A stretch of DNA of 64,000 nucleotides, taken from contig CP136069.1 in assembly GCA_032622095.1 (NCBI GenBank), positions 10,000,036 through 10,064,035 of the forward strand. Reading direction: 5' to 3'. The notes under the pieces were generated by a model, which was not told the origin of the DNA, ran no database searches, and worked only from the letters and a program-made list of their open reading frames with translations. The translations under genes were made by a program, and so were the position numbers. Shown here in pieces: positions 17,545-30,013 of this stretch. Source of the stretch: Siphonodentalium dalli (Eukaryota; Mollusca; Scaphopoda; Gadilida; Siphonodentaliidae). Every line of letters starts with the position of its first letter. The stretch's first letter is position 1.

Positions 17545-20500
17545 GAGTTAAGGATGATATTCTGTCTCACCCACCGACAATAATCTTGACACACTGATAA
17601 AGGTTCATGAGCTATTCATCAAATAAATTTTATAAATACCTTATCACTGATATATCTGATCTTAAAAGCGGCTTTACATGTAATTTCGTGTTATTTATTT
17701 GCTATTCATTGTCTATTCTTGTACTACTTTTATACGTTTTTTAGTATGATTTCACACTAGTCAGTTCTTGAATTTATATTCCTGACTCAAAGTAGAAACA
17801 TTCCTCGTGGGTGCTTTTATTTGTACATGGCTCATCATTCCATTGTTGTAATCTAATCCGCTGTCTGATTTATGTTCACAGTTGCTTCGCTCCGATCTCT
17901 CTTGATACCCGATTATGTTCTTGGTCGTGTGATATGGCCTAGCAGCTACAACAACTTCAACCCCTCAATTAATCTATCGTACATACTTTTATAACATATA
18001 TGAAAACTCACATGAACCCACAGCGAAGGCCTTGGGTCCATTTAATGTGAAATTGTGGTGAGAGACTATCCGTTCAGAGGTGGGGTGGGGGATCCAACTC
18101 AAAAGTTCCAACAGCAGCCCGTTGAACCAAACACAAAATCACAAGCCGGGAAATATCCGTTTGCACCCAGATCATTGGGTTGGAATTTTTCGAGCGGTTG
18201 GAAATTAAATTTACAAACTGTCACCACTGATTTGGAATTCAACTGATGGCCACTTTAGTGCAATACTTAGCGGGATATTATCGACTTTTAGTTAAAATAC
18301 AATTTGAAAATGTAATGGGGTGATGGGTGAGAAACCATCTCAATAACCACACATGTCCCTGGCACAAAATGGGTCATAACAGTAGAAGTTCCTATATACA
18401 AGACACCAAATTGGTCTTAACATTAAGATCACCACATCCGGGGCTAGACGAGCTTTGTGCGGGTTCTGACCCCGGCATGGCGAAAATCGGGACCGATTTT
18501 CAAGCCTGATTTGAGTTGGGGGACATCTCAATATGCCACTCTGATCGATACGTGGCAATTTCGATAAGAAATGAGCATTTGTTCACAATCACTGATGCAA
18601 GCACAATTGAAGCAATTAACACTATACTGAGTCTCTGTAGTTTGATATAAATTATATATTAGTCTTATCTTTCAATATATATATATATACGCCAGTTTTA
18701 ATTCACTGGGTCCGTGTCTAATATAATATATATAAATATACTTTTATATTAGTCTTATATGTGGGTACTTTAATTTTATGACAAATTTTGTGTCAGCGAC
18801 CTCATAATTATCCTCTGTGTTACTACTTCGTTCAGCACACGAGTATTCAACAATATCAGGACAAATATTATTAACGCATACATTTAATACACACAGTTAT
18901 AACGCATGGTAATTGGTTGCTTTACGCCTGACTGGTTTGCTCTTCAGTCTGGTACAGACAATTAAACAAGCTACGCATTCCAGGAATCTGACACAAATAG
19001 CTGGGAATCCCATTACTTCAAAGAAATATCACGTCAGTGTCAACCAATCACAACATTCCAAGGTAAAGCGAATCAGAAGTTTGTCTGAATTCGTATATAC
19101 AACCAGCGACAATGATTCCAGCAAATTTCGCCACATAGCTAAAATAGCTTAATAAATATTATGTCACATTGCTAATTTCACACAACGCTTACAAGTTTAG
19201 AAAATGCGGTAACTAACTAAACACTAAATAGCGTCTATGGGGAGTCCAAAATTGATCAATAGCAACTGACATGCAACGAGTATAGAGTTAGGTATATCCA
19301 AGAATTTCAACTGCTAACAGTCTGTTTTCAAAAGAGCAGTTCTTATATCCATTATATCATATCTCAAGTTCAAGAGAGGAGACTTAATTGTTCTTGATTC
19401 ATTACATTTAATGAGTATTCTCCGTTAGAAAGACAACTAGCCATAAACTATATTCTATATTTGAGAGTTTTCATGTCAAGTATGTTTGATCAATGAAAAT
19501 TGGGCTGAGATGTGTTGTGGGCCATGGGTTAATGGCTAAGTTGAACACTGTGGCCTAATTCAGTTGATTGCTCTCTGCTTGAGTGGACCACACTGTATAT
19601 CAACATTTGTTTTCATTGGGATGAATATTTGTGACTGCGTTATTCTTCATTATGATATAATTTATGAGGGTATGATGCTATATTATGCAATTAAACGCAT
19701 GCTCTCATAGCTAAGACAATAAACTACTTGGTGATTGGTGTTTTGTGTGAAATCATTAATTATTCTGGTAGTTCTTGATACCGAAATGGACAAAACATAA
19801 AATGATATCTTCAACCTCTCAAATGTATTTAAAAATACATTGTTTTTGTTGTATCCAATAATTGTTCAGATTATATACACAACGGCGATGATGATATGAG
19901 AAACTCAATATTTTTTGCCAGATACATCCAGATAAATTATTTGTTGAAAATCTCTTGCCAGTTTTGGTTGGATTTATTCAAAACGTCCATATTCCATTGA
20001 CGCATAGTTTAACCCTATATGTTATTCGCGAAAATGAAACCGAAAGCAGACATATGTTTTAATTGTAAAACTATTTTTAATGCGAATTGTGAGCTGTGAC
20101 GTCATACTGAGCGGATTACCAGGGATTTTTTATAGGTTAATTAATACAGGTAAGTTGTTGTCAGACAGGTGACACCTTTGTCCGGGTCAGCAAAAATCAC
20201 ACCTGGCTATATAATGATGACAAAGGTTCCAATTTCTCGCAGACAATTGGACAAATTGCTCTTCGTTCTAATGGCATAAATTTTGAGGTGAAAGAAGGAT
20301 CATGGAGCTATATACTGGAACCTTGAAATTAAGATTAGAAAGTGCCCCACAAACACAAGATATTTGTTATGGCAAAAGTAGAATGTATACATTTTTGGAA
20401 ATTACTCCAATGAGTTGAAAAGATGCCAAAATATTTGGATAGGATCATCATCAGTTGCATATAGATGACTATATGACATACTGAGCACATGTCACTTTAA

Positions 20501-21120
20501 GTTGCGACCCGTTACCTGCAATATTTTGCGCGGTGACGTCTTTCTGACTTTGACGTCGACCCATAAAAGTTATTTTGGCGGCCATTTTGAAAATATTGTT
20601 ACCATATCAATCACATGCAAAATTGAGCTTCTTCTTTCGCATTTTCAAGCATCATGGGGAATATATGTCAAGTTTGGTGCTTTAATCACAAAGTGCACAT
20701 TTTTGGCACAAGGCCGCTGCACTAAATGTGATATATTAAGAATAGAATATATTTATTCCAACAATGAGGCCCCAGGAATATAGGAAGATGCATATCTGCT
20801 CCAAAATTATTTCAAAAATAAATTTGTTCACGACTTGTTTTATTTTTTGTTGGATTTAGGAGAGCATGTCGATTCCGTGGAAAGTAGTGTCAGTCCACTT
20901 CAACAACCGTAGTTAAGAGCTTCGTCTGTGGAACAGAATCCGCTGTGTTTACAAAAATATCTACCTTAGTCTATTCTCCGATGTTGCTACTGCGCTTACC
21001 GATTGCCAGACAAATTATGGCATCACTGGGAGAGCGCTTGCTTTAAACGATACCGCAAAATGAGCATTCCGTCTACTACTCAGTGTTTTTTATTTAAGTA
21101 TTTTGTCTCGATGCACAGCA
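17545..21120. other. Unassigned, gene-free
   Basis: Small AT microsatellites lie at about 18676-18740. The remainder has no recognised exons, RNA genes or repeat ends. Some of it, such as 20220-20790, has the look of ancient dispersed repeats. Confidence 0.35.
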
Positions 21121-21224
21121 CCACACCTCGCCAATGACGGGACATCTATCAGCCAGCTGACAGGTCGCGAAATAAAAAACATAAACAGGCAAACTGGAGG
21201 CTAAGTATTAGCTAGATAATAATA

Positions 21225-21285
21225 GCCAAGCGACTGGAACAACGATAAACCCAAATCAACAAATCAATCAACATATATTTACATC
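21225..21285 (+). repeat. Possible SINE 3' tail
   Basis: GCGACTGGAACAACGATAAACCC followed by AAATCAAC repeats resembles the 3' end of the SINE at 3666-3945. The head is not recognisable. Confidence 0.3.
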
Positions 21286-21289
21286 AACG

Positions 21290-22280
21290 TTCAGATAAAA
21301 ATGGACATAAATGCTTCATCTAAAAGGACAAGACATAACTTTAGAAGCTACATGTGGAACACATATAGGACATCATTTGATACTGAGGTTATTGACTATT
21401 TGGCTTTACTCACCGTTTCTTGTTTTAATATCCAGGCAAAAGGACGTCGATGCAGTTATTCGACAAGCGCTTCTGTGTGTTTCTTCATTTTGGTCTTCAA
21501 CATATCCACTAAATATTATACAACTTCCTTCACTATTGATACAAATTCCATTCAAACCCCGATTCGTAGAATTCACTTGATTGGGTGCAGTGCACCGAGA
21601 GTGACAATAGCAAAAACTTTGTAAAGAAACAATTATACGAAACGAACACTCAGTGCTTTCATATTGCAATACTAGTATCGATCGGATTGTATTTTATTGA
21701 CATGTCTTTTAAAACGGAAATGTTTGTATTGAAAATTATTGACATCAGTCGGCGGCATAGAGGCTCCATGGGTCGATGTCAAACCACGTGGTTAATGTGT
21801 AATTGTTATCGGTGTATACACCAACATTTCACATATTTATTACTTCTGATGAAATAATTGTTTTGAACAATGTTCCCAGGACCCGTGACAATATGTCTGC
21901 AACGAGCTGCGTTGTGGGCCTTGTGGCTTCCCCGGGAGATCCGGCAGTCGTATTTATAGAATTTCCCAGAAGAGGATGAATGCATTCTATTTTGATAATT
22001 ACCGAGAAGCGACCTCAGCGCAGCGGCTTATTGAGCTTCCGACGGCAAAGATGATATATATCAATGGTATTTTTGGGTAAATGTCCATATATTCACTTCC
22101 CAGAAAGCGCTTGTATGGGGCTTGAATTTCAAATATCGAGCGAAGAGTTTGTTACATGTAATTTTCAGTTTTTATTCTCGTTCCAGTAAGTACTATTTCT
22201 CCACGGAACTATTTTTTTGTACTGCATTTGAATACACGGATAAGCTTCTGTGCACTTTATTTATGTGAAGTTCGCGGTTG
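21290..22280. other. Unassigned; overlapping small frames without family features
   Basis: Three overlapping frames near 21301-21670 on both strands show no motif, so none is called as a gene. Confidence 0.3.
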
Positions 22281-22283
22281 TAA

Positions 22284-22517
22284 ACATAACTATCTTTGTT
22301 GTGGTTCTTCACGAGGTAGGTAAATATATCACATTAGAAGAAAGTTAATATATGCATATATAGACTATATAGTCCCAATGTGAGCGACTAAATTTAAATA
22401 ACATAACTATCTTTGTTGTGGTTCTTCACGAGGTAGGTAAATATATCACATTAGAAGAAAGTTAATATATGCATATATAGACTATATAGTCCCAATGTGA
22501 GCGACTAAATTTAAATG
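22284..22517 (+). repeat. 117-bp tandem duplication, two copies
   Basis: 22284-22400 is repeated at 22401-22517 with only the last base differing. The perfect match indicates a very recent event. It contains GCATATATAGACTATATAGTC. Confidence 0.95.
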
Positions 22518-22519
22518 AC

Positions 22520-23170
22520 GTGACTCATTAGAGTTTTCTCACAGCTAAACTGCATTACAAACTGTAATTAACACAAGCCAAATTAGCATGCATGTGCAAT
22601 GGTTTATGCCAGCATGGCAAACGGGTTGTCAGACCTAATAACTTCAAATTGGGTGCACAGCACCACACCGGCCCCGGACTAGCAGGAAAATACTAGTATG
22701 AAGGGTAGACTGGTAACCGAGAGTGACCCTTCAGCTATCTACAAGTCAACAAAGGATTTAGCATAGTAAAATGACTGATAATTCTATCGCTATACATATA
22801 ATATATCACGTGATATATGCATAAAACAGGTGAGTGCATAGCATGTTGGAAAAGGAACGTAGCGGCAAAACATAAAACAGATATGGGGGTGGTTTATGAT
22901 TCTGTTGCCCAATTTGTACAGGTACAGGTTTCCTTGTCCATCATGATATAAGATTTGTGAGGCATGATCCAGGAGCGGTTGACAGAAATTTGAAAAAGAT
23001 TTGGAACGTACATACCAAAGTAAAGTTAAAGGAATGGGTCGCCCGTTTGTTCGAAGACGAAATAACAGAGATTTGTTTGAAAAACAAGTGATCAAGTTTG
23101 GTCGTAAATATGACAAATTCAAGTGTACTCTGATGTACCTACGTGTGTACTGAACTTGTCCCGTGGGGAA
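22520..23170. other. Unassigned
   Basis: The minus-strand frame 22790-23200 has no recognisable domain. No other signal is seen. Confidence 0.3.
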
Positions 23171-23174
23171 TACC

Positions 23175-23350
23175 AAACTGTTTGTACTCTGGAGTACCAA
23201 AACTATTGGTACTCATGAGTACCAAATATCCAGGTACTGGTACTCTGGAGTACCTGTCTGGGTACTCTGGCGTACCAAAACTGTCGGTACGCTGGTACGC
23301 TGGAGTACCAAATATGCAGGTACCGGTACTCTGGAGTATATCGAGGTACT
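23175..23350. repeat. Palindromic GGTACTCnnGAGTACC cluster
   Basis: About eight GTAC-containing palindromes (GGTACTCATGAGTACC, GTACTCTGGAGTACC, GGTACGCTGGTACGC) are spaced about 15-40 bp apart, joined by AAA(C/T)nnt linkers. Frames are open on both strands only because of the repeat. Confidence 0.8.
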
Positions 23351-23458
23351 ATGCGGAGAATCTGCCCAGGTATAAAAGCCCTCAAAATTACGAAAAATGT
23401 TCGACGACAAATTTAACAATGTGACATGTTAGATTCCGAATGATGCCACGACGTTTAA

Positions 23459-23636
23459 CCCTTTGAGTGCCAGGTTGATTTTTGTATCAACCCATATACC
23501 CTGTGCCAATGCATTCTCTTATATTCTCTTTTTTGTTTACAATTTTTTACAATTTTAATAATTTATTCTTATATTCTTTAACATACTTATTTTGTAGGTT
23601 TAGGGCCGATGAGATCGGCCCCTGGCACTCAAAGGG
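23459..23636. mobile_element. TTAA-flanked MITE, internally deleted copy
   Basis: It has the same ends as 1153-1387, with TTAA at 23455-23458 and 23637-23640. The embedded palindrome is reduced to its first ~20 bases (CCAATGCATTCTCTTAT). Confidence 0.75.
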
Positions 23637-23639
23637 TTA

Positions 23640-24740
23640 AACATCGAATTAATTACAACACCACAGTTGAGGTTCTTCGAGATCATGCTATCAGTTACAT
23701 GGACTGCCTTGCAAAATGAAATAATCCAAGTTATATTACTTTTATTAGTATAAAACCTTGATAGTGTTTTTGTACTTAATTCAAGGTTTAATACCACGAT
23801 TTCATGATTTCCCTCAGTGGCTCAATTCTGTTTGCCTTGGTGTCTGAATCGGTTTATAAATATGCCATAACCCTACGTGCCTTGGTCTGTATTTATGTGT
23901 AGAGATACCCGTGCGGGTTAAAACCTATACATACGATTTATAACGGTGGGTTGGTTTCCGATAATCTGGTATTCTTTACAAAAAGCTGCTAGAAAATAAG
24001 AAGCGATTTTAAATGTTATTGTGAGCACCTACGTTATTTAGTTCTTCAGAACTTCGAACTGAAGAGATGTGGCCTCAGTTTTAAATAACTGCCTGGTGTG
24101 GATAAAGCAAAAGATAGTTATGTCGGGAAATTCACAAATTATATGGGCGTGTTGGTTCTATAGAATTTCTGGGACACGTTACAATAATCGACTGGCACAT
24201 ACAAATGGCCAATCTTGCAGTATTTAGGACCCGCTTTGCCCAATTTGAATTCTTAGACACACTACCAACTGAACAGATGTGCTCTCAGTTTTAATAGACA
24301 TTGTGGCGAAAAATGTTGTTAGTTAAGAAAATGTACATCTAATACGGATGGGCTCGCTCCACAAAGTCCAAAAAAATAGTTCCATATTTAAAACACTCAA
24401 AAAGTGTAGATTTTGTATTTATTATATACTTTCGTTACTTGCCGATGGCCCACAATAAATGTCAGAACATGATGTGTGCAGGAAATCATTCACTATGAAG
24501 TATAACCTGACTACACACATGAAGATCCATACGGCGCAATAATACCAGTGAGGTATCGATATCTTACTAGTCGGATATCACTTATATCTCACTGCTAAAA
24601 CCTTATAATTCATCGGCAAGTATATAATAAACAATCATATTCCATGACGACGGGACACGAAACCACGTTTCCATATCCACAACACTGCATGGGGTGACAG
24701 CGCGAGTTAAATAAATATATGTCATCCCAACTATAGACGC
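23640..24740. other. Unassigned
   Basis: A weak duplication of ACTGAAGAGATGTGGCCTCAG-type sequence (about 24055 and 24260) is the only structure noticed. Confidence 0.3.
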
Positions 24741-24749
24741 ATAAAACTA

Positions 24750-25650
24750 ATGAGTGTCTCAAAGTCAACCACATACATTGCGGTTTCACTAATTCTTTCG
24801 AGAACCATCAACGTTTGTCACGCTAATTGGTCTTTGCATGACATTGGCATGTACCACCTGGAACAAATAAGAACCGAAATTGTCACCAGATACAATTCCA
24901 TCACGAAAATTTGTTTGTCAGTTTTTACAAAATAACTATCGTCAATTTCTCAGCTGATCCAAAAGAGCACGTTGTTCTCCTAAAAGCTTTATAAGGCTGT
25001 GAGATGTGGTATCAGCTATCAGAAGCAACTGCAACTCGAACTCGAACCGCGTGTGTCTCAAAACAATAGAGTACTTGACGACAAGGACAAGCACGGAAAT
25101 GGTCCTGTCCCTTTGGGTCTCAACCCACTGAGAGTAGAAATTGAGAAAAGGAAACTCTTTTTCGTGGGTACCCTGCTCAAATTACCACGATCCCATCGAG
25201 AAGCTCTTCTTATTTTCTGTTCCATCTTCTCGGGTACTTGCTGTATATAATCGCTATCGTTTTGGAAACCAGCTATACACGCATCAAAATAATGATTGTC
25301 TCAAAGATAATATACACCGTTGTGGTTTTACTAATTCATTCAAGATCATTTCAATGATGTCCATATAACCATGCATTTGAATATTATAATCTTTTCTTGG
25401 AGCATATAACCACCCAACTTCTCAACAAAATGTTAATGCAGTTACACAATCAACTCGATGTCAATGTTCGCCATGCTTGTTCTTTAACATAGACATGTAC
25501 CATCAGGCACCATTAAGAACCGAAACCGTTATCATTCTTTCAGGAAAAAATTTGTTCAGTGTATTATTCGCGCAGCTACGGTGTGCGAATTCAAAGTGCT
25601 TGAATTCAAAATTGAGTGAATAATAGTACTGGGCGAACTGAAATACGAGT
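24750..25650 (+). pseudogene. Fragments of a non-LTR retrotransposon C-terminal region
   Basis: Frames read RKLFFVGTLLKLPRSH (about 25160), then LYNRYRFGNQLYTHQNNDCLKDNI, a pattern common downstream of RT in CR1/RTE-like proteins. The segment 25340-25560 (TTTCAATGATGTCCATATAACC, GGAGCATATAACCACC) is a copy of sequence at 56525-56710 and 59237-59422. Frames are broken and no catalytic motif remains. Confidence 0.4.
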
Positions 25651-25793
25651 AATGTAGTGATTGTGTTTTATAATTGTGTGACTATGTGTATTTCACAGTT
25701 TGTGTCATGTGTTGTTTATAACAAATATGTCAGTCCTTTTCAGTTGATTTTCTCAAAGGCAACCACATATATACACTGTCAGAAAAGAGGCAC

Positions 25794-26990
25794 ATGAACC
25801 AAGCTGAAGAACCAGTAGTTGGTTCTTCGTGCTTCAAACACAGTTGTAGAACAATTACATACAGTTACTGCTGTTTTTGGTTCTTGGGAATTGTGGCTAC
25901 CCGTTCATCACAATTAACTTTCATTTTTTATATGAGCATTTTTTTTCTAATACTCATACTCCTAATGTTATACATCAGCGGAAGCGTGGAACGGAACTCG
26001 GGACGTGTAACTGATTATCTTATTTCACTCACCTTGAACCCCCAGAGTATTAGAAACAAATTCGACACCATATCTGATGAAATACATTACTATGACATAC
26101 GTATGTCTACAGAGACGTGGCTCAGCCTGTCCGACGATAACTCCAAATTCATAATAAACGGATACTGCGGCGGGGTTGCTATTTATGTACATGATTCAAT
26201 CGCATTTCCAGTTATAAATGATCTAGTAGATACGACAGTAAAATCAGTCTGGATTGTAGTAATCCTACGCAGCAAACATATTCTAATTGGATGTATTTAT
26301 CGCCCACCCGATTTCCCATCCTCTGTTTGGGAAAATATAGAATCATTTATTGACAGAGCGAGGGATTACAATTTTTAAATTGTTATAATTGTAATAATTG
26401 TAATAATTGAGATTTCAATGAAATCAACGCATATGCCTGAGAGGAAATGTACATCAGCTTTGTAATGAAGGCGGTCTTAAATGGGTCGAAACGACAACAA
26501 AACAGTTTACAGCCACTTCTTGTTCGACGATTGATCTATTCCTTGTTAGCGACTTAAGCGCTGTTTCACATTGCTAAGTACTTGATCAGTTTCATTCATA
26601 GATGAAAAATATCACTGCCCAGTTCTTCTCACATTGAACTTTACTAGAGATAACACAAATACCTCAGTAAAACGAACTATGCGGGACTTTGATGCAGCTG
26701 ACTACATTGGACTAAATAATGCATTGCCACATGGGATTTCAGAAGTGACTATGACACGTACATGTATAATCATAACATTGAGCAACAAGTCAGTATTGTA
26801 ACCATCAAACTAAAAAAACTTGCGACAAATTATATCCCTCACAAAAATGTCTTAATACGCAAACAATGCCCAATATGGTTAAAATGTGGAATAAGTAGAT
26901 TAATACACTAAAAAAATGCAATAATATTACAACAGTTTCTGAAGTAATATCCATGTCAACCCACACCATTTACAACAGATTATGCTGTTT
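25794..26990 (+). pseudogene. CR1-like ORF2 5' end: hydrophobic leader, degenerate 2A-like motif, APE endonuclease
   Basis: The first 194 codons (25794-26378) carry a hydrophobic stretch at residues 42-61, then GSVERNSGR at 63-71. This aligns with the 2A consensus DVExNPGP with both prolines lost. The endonuclease follows: LNPQSIRNK (about 81), STETWL with the catalytic Glu (about 107), GGVAIYV (about 126) and IGCIYRPP (about 165). About ten residues before GGVAIYV seem deleted. After 26380, an ATT-rich micro-insertion and frameshifts break the reading, but DFNEINAY, CSTIDLFLVS, the SDH equivalent KYHCPVLL and RTMRDFDAADY are readable to about 26900. Related elements use this domain to nick target DNA. 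The copy is inactive. Confidence 0.75.
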
Positions 26991-27299
26991 CTTGCGCCGG
27001 ATGGATTATGTCACTTTACGGTGGTCACGTGATTAACCGCATGCATTTGTTGAAACCGACATTTTTGATGGATCCTATTCTTCTTTCAGTTGCTTCTAGT
27101 CAGACTAACAACATGGGGACTGGAATACTAGCGCCGAAGGCGACCCAACCAAACTCAGTTGCGGCAGTTTCTGACCAAAAATTAGCTTTAGTGACAAATT
27201 TTATCCAAATATTTGTCTGATTTAAAATTGGGAAAGTCGAAAAATCTTGACTGATACAAAAAACAGCGGTGTTTGGAACAACTTCAAGAAGATATAAAA

Positions 27300-27575
27300 A
27301 ATATATCTGCGATAAATCGCAAACATCTTTCATTCTTTGCGATAAAATACTTTGCGATATCTTTGACTGCGATAAATCACACTCAAATTTGCGACACATA
27401 CTTTTGCGATCGAAAAGTTATATGTTAATTTGTTTGCGATTTTCGTAATTTTTATTGCAAAGATGTTTGCGATTTTATTATATAAAATTGCAAATATGTT
27501 TGCGATGTTTGTGATGTATTTACGATATATCGTAAAGATATTTGCAATTTATCGCAAAGTTTTGCGATTTATCAT
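27300..27575. repeat. TTTGCGAT / ATCGCAAA cluster
   Basis: At least fifteen occurrences of TTGCGAT or its complement lie in 275 bp, often as GCGATAAATCGC or CGATATATCG palindromes, without fixed spacing. Confidence 0.8.
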
Positions 27576-28519
27576 CATAAACCATGCACATGTATTTGTA
27601 CATAGATGTTTTCAAAACTGGGGGGGGGGTGTGTGCTGAGCTGCCTTTTTTGTCCATAGTAATTAGTATACAATATTGTTACTTCATTTTCAGTACTTAC
27701 ATAAAAACCAATGGAAGCGCTTCGTTTGGTTTGAGTTTCTGGGTCAATAACAATGGCTGCATAATTAATGAGTTACATGTGTAAGTATTTCATTTTTAAA
27801 TAGTAGTTACATCAGTGTGTACCGGTATATACATTGTATGTTTTGTAACTTGTATATTATCGGGGGTGGGGCTGGGATGGTCAGTGGTCCAATGAGCACG
27901 GCACCGGTCACCAAGCGACCTCGGCTCGTGACAGACAGGGGTTTCATTCCTATGTGGCGACATCTGCTCCCAATATCCTGCACGAAGAACACTTTCCGAT
28001 GATCGGTGGTTTACATATAATATGTGCAGTCGGTGCATCGTGACTACCTATTGTAGGTGACTAACCATAGTTTTCACTCCCAACAAATGATCTGGCCTCA
28101 TTGTTATATCGCCTTAGTTGTAGAAAGCGACATAAATGATATAAACCCACCCCCCCCCCCAAAAAAACTGAATGTTGCTACTACCTTTCATTTACTTATT
28201 TTATATTTGGGGTTTTACGTGGCTTCCTACAATTAAGCGATATCACAGCAAAGCCAGATTAATTGCAGGCAGAGGAAACCATGTGTGATACACTTAGTCG
28301 TGTACAATTCAGGAATGTTTTTTTTATTTAAGTAATTTATGCACCGTCTGCTTGCATGTAAACCACCGACCATCATGAAGGTGAAGGTAGCCCGTGTTTC
28401 CTCTGTTAATATGCCCATGTTATTTATACTAGTAACAAGCAGTCGCAGACGACGGTATCCCCTGCCAAATTGTGTAGTTGGGGAAGTGCATTCTCAATAA
28501 TGTCTGCGTTCTCAGTATG

Positions 28520-29090
28520 TGCTAATAAGAGGTGGGATTTTGTCAAAAAGCCTGGCTTGCGAACTCGTTCTAGATACTGGTCAAGTGAACTCATACACCA
28601 AATATTGAAATCCGTTGACATTTATTGAAATGAGCCCTGTGATGTCGTCTGTAAAATATGTTGACATTTGTGGAAATGAGCCCTGTGACGTCGTCAATTT
28701 GCACACAAAAAATTAAACAAAGTCCAATAAGTCTGCTTAAAATATCCGGCCGGACCTGGTTTTCGAACTCGTTCTAGATACTGGTCAAGTAAACTCATAT
28801 ACCAAGTATACTTGAAATCCGTTGAGATATGTGGAAATAAGCCACGTGACGTCGTCTATTTGCTAAATTCGACAAAAATAATAAACAAATTCCAATAACT
28901 CTGATAAAAATATCCGGCCGGACCTGGCTTGCGAACTCATTCTAGGTAAAGGTCAGGAGAACTCGTATACTAAAAATCTTTGAAATCCGTTGACATTTGT
29001 TCAAGTTATGACTTACAAATTCGGGACAGACGGCTAGATGGACGGACGGAACCCATTCCTATATCTCCCGCAAATTGTATTTGGCGGGGG
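28520..29090 (+). repeat. Diverged ~160-bp tandem repeat ending GGACGGACGG...GGCGGGGGATAAT
   Basis: GGCTTGCGAACTCGTTCTAG recurs at about 28553, 28758 and 28928, with GAAATCCGTTGACAT blocks between. It ends in ATGGACGGACGGAACCCATT and a short purine-rich terminus. Confidence 0.7.
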
Positions 29091-29649
29091 ATAATTAGAT
29101 GAAGGTAGCCCGTGCACTGTGTCCGCTGTCCTTTCCATGTTATTATAGTTAAATGTTGGTATAATCAGTGTTTCCTCTGTTCCTCCCATGTTATTATCAT
29201 ATTATGCCTATGGGGTCGGGGGCATATACAGGTAGTCCAGGGCTCTGTCTGTCTGTCCAAGCATATCACCCTGTAACTCGGGTGTTAATTATCAGATTTT
29301 GTTATCTTTTGGCATGGTGAAAGTACAGGTTGGTATCCACATTAATTAGGCTAATTATTCAAGCACGTAACTTTGTTCCATAATTTTGTTGTACGAGAAA
29401 AGTCGATTTCATGACAATTAAGCATTGAAAATTGATTTTTTGATCTATAATTGTAGATGTATATTGCAGGCGTTGAGCACCTGTGAACCTGGTTGAATTT
29501 TATCTGGTACGATGGATCACATCCATCCTCAAGCTACTTATGCCATTTATTGGCATTTGTTTCTAATGTGGAGGGGTAGATAGGCTTGAGACCCCACCAC
29601 AGTTCAATTCACACCAGGTTCTCAGCTTCTGTAAATGTCAGATTTCATT

Positions 29650-29865
29650 GGCCATGTAATTTTACGATTAAAGCGTAAATTCACAATACGATGATGTCGT
29701 AATTTTACGATAGTTTATGATGGTCCAATTGCTGTCAACTTTTTATGTTGTAATATTACTATCATTTTGTAAATATACGATCAAATGTGTAAATGTCAGA
29801 TTACGTTGATCACGATAATTGCTGCCAACAGTTTCTGTCGTACTATTACGATGATATATGTTTGA
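29650..29865. repeat. TTTACGAT-rich diverged duplication
   Basis: TTTTACGAT(T/A) and TGTCGTAATATTACGATGAT blocks recur around AATTGCTGCCAAC-type sequence (about 29660-29765 and 29770-29860). The stretch 29090-29650 shows nothing identifiable. Confidence 0.5.
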
Positions 29866-29874
29866 GTGTACGAC

Positions 29875-30008
29875 AACGCTGCAGATTACACAAAACAGCT
29901 AAGAGTCTAACCTTGAAAAAGACTGGTCTATATATCGACAAAAGCGTAACGAAGTTATAGCCACAGTGTGTAAATCTAAAAAGGACCACATAATAAAAAC
30001 TGAAAAAA
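29875..30008 (+). pseudogene. CR1-like ORF2 linker between endonuclease and RT
   Basis: With one frame change it reads RLHKTAKSLT then KDWSIYRQKRNEVIATVCKS. This is the typical dW..Yr..RN.v pattern that precedes RT in CR1/Jockey proteins. It supplies the segment missing between 26920 and 31700, so the three pieces probably came from one insertion. Confidence 0.6.
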
Positions 30009-30013
30009 CTCTT

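Larger units (their letters stand above)
26990..29870. mobile_element. ~2.9-kb block separating two parts of one CR1-like element
   Basis: The coding order breaks at about 26920 (endonuclease end) and resumes at about 29880 in the same strand (linker to RT). The block holds the GCGAT-rich cluster, unassigned sequence (27575-28430) and a diverged tandem repeat (28440-29090). Confidence 0.45.
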
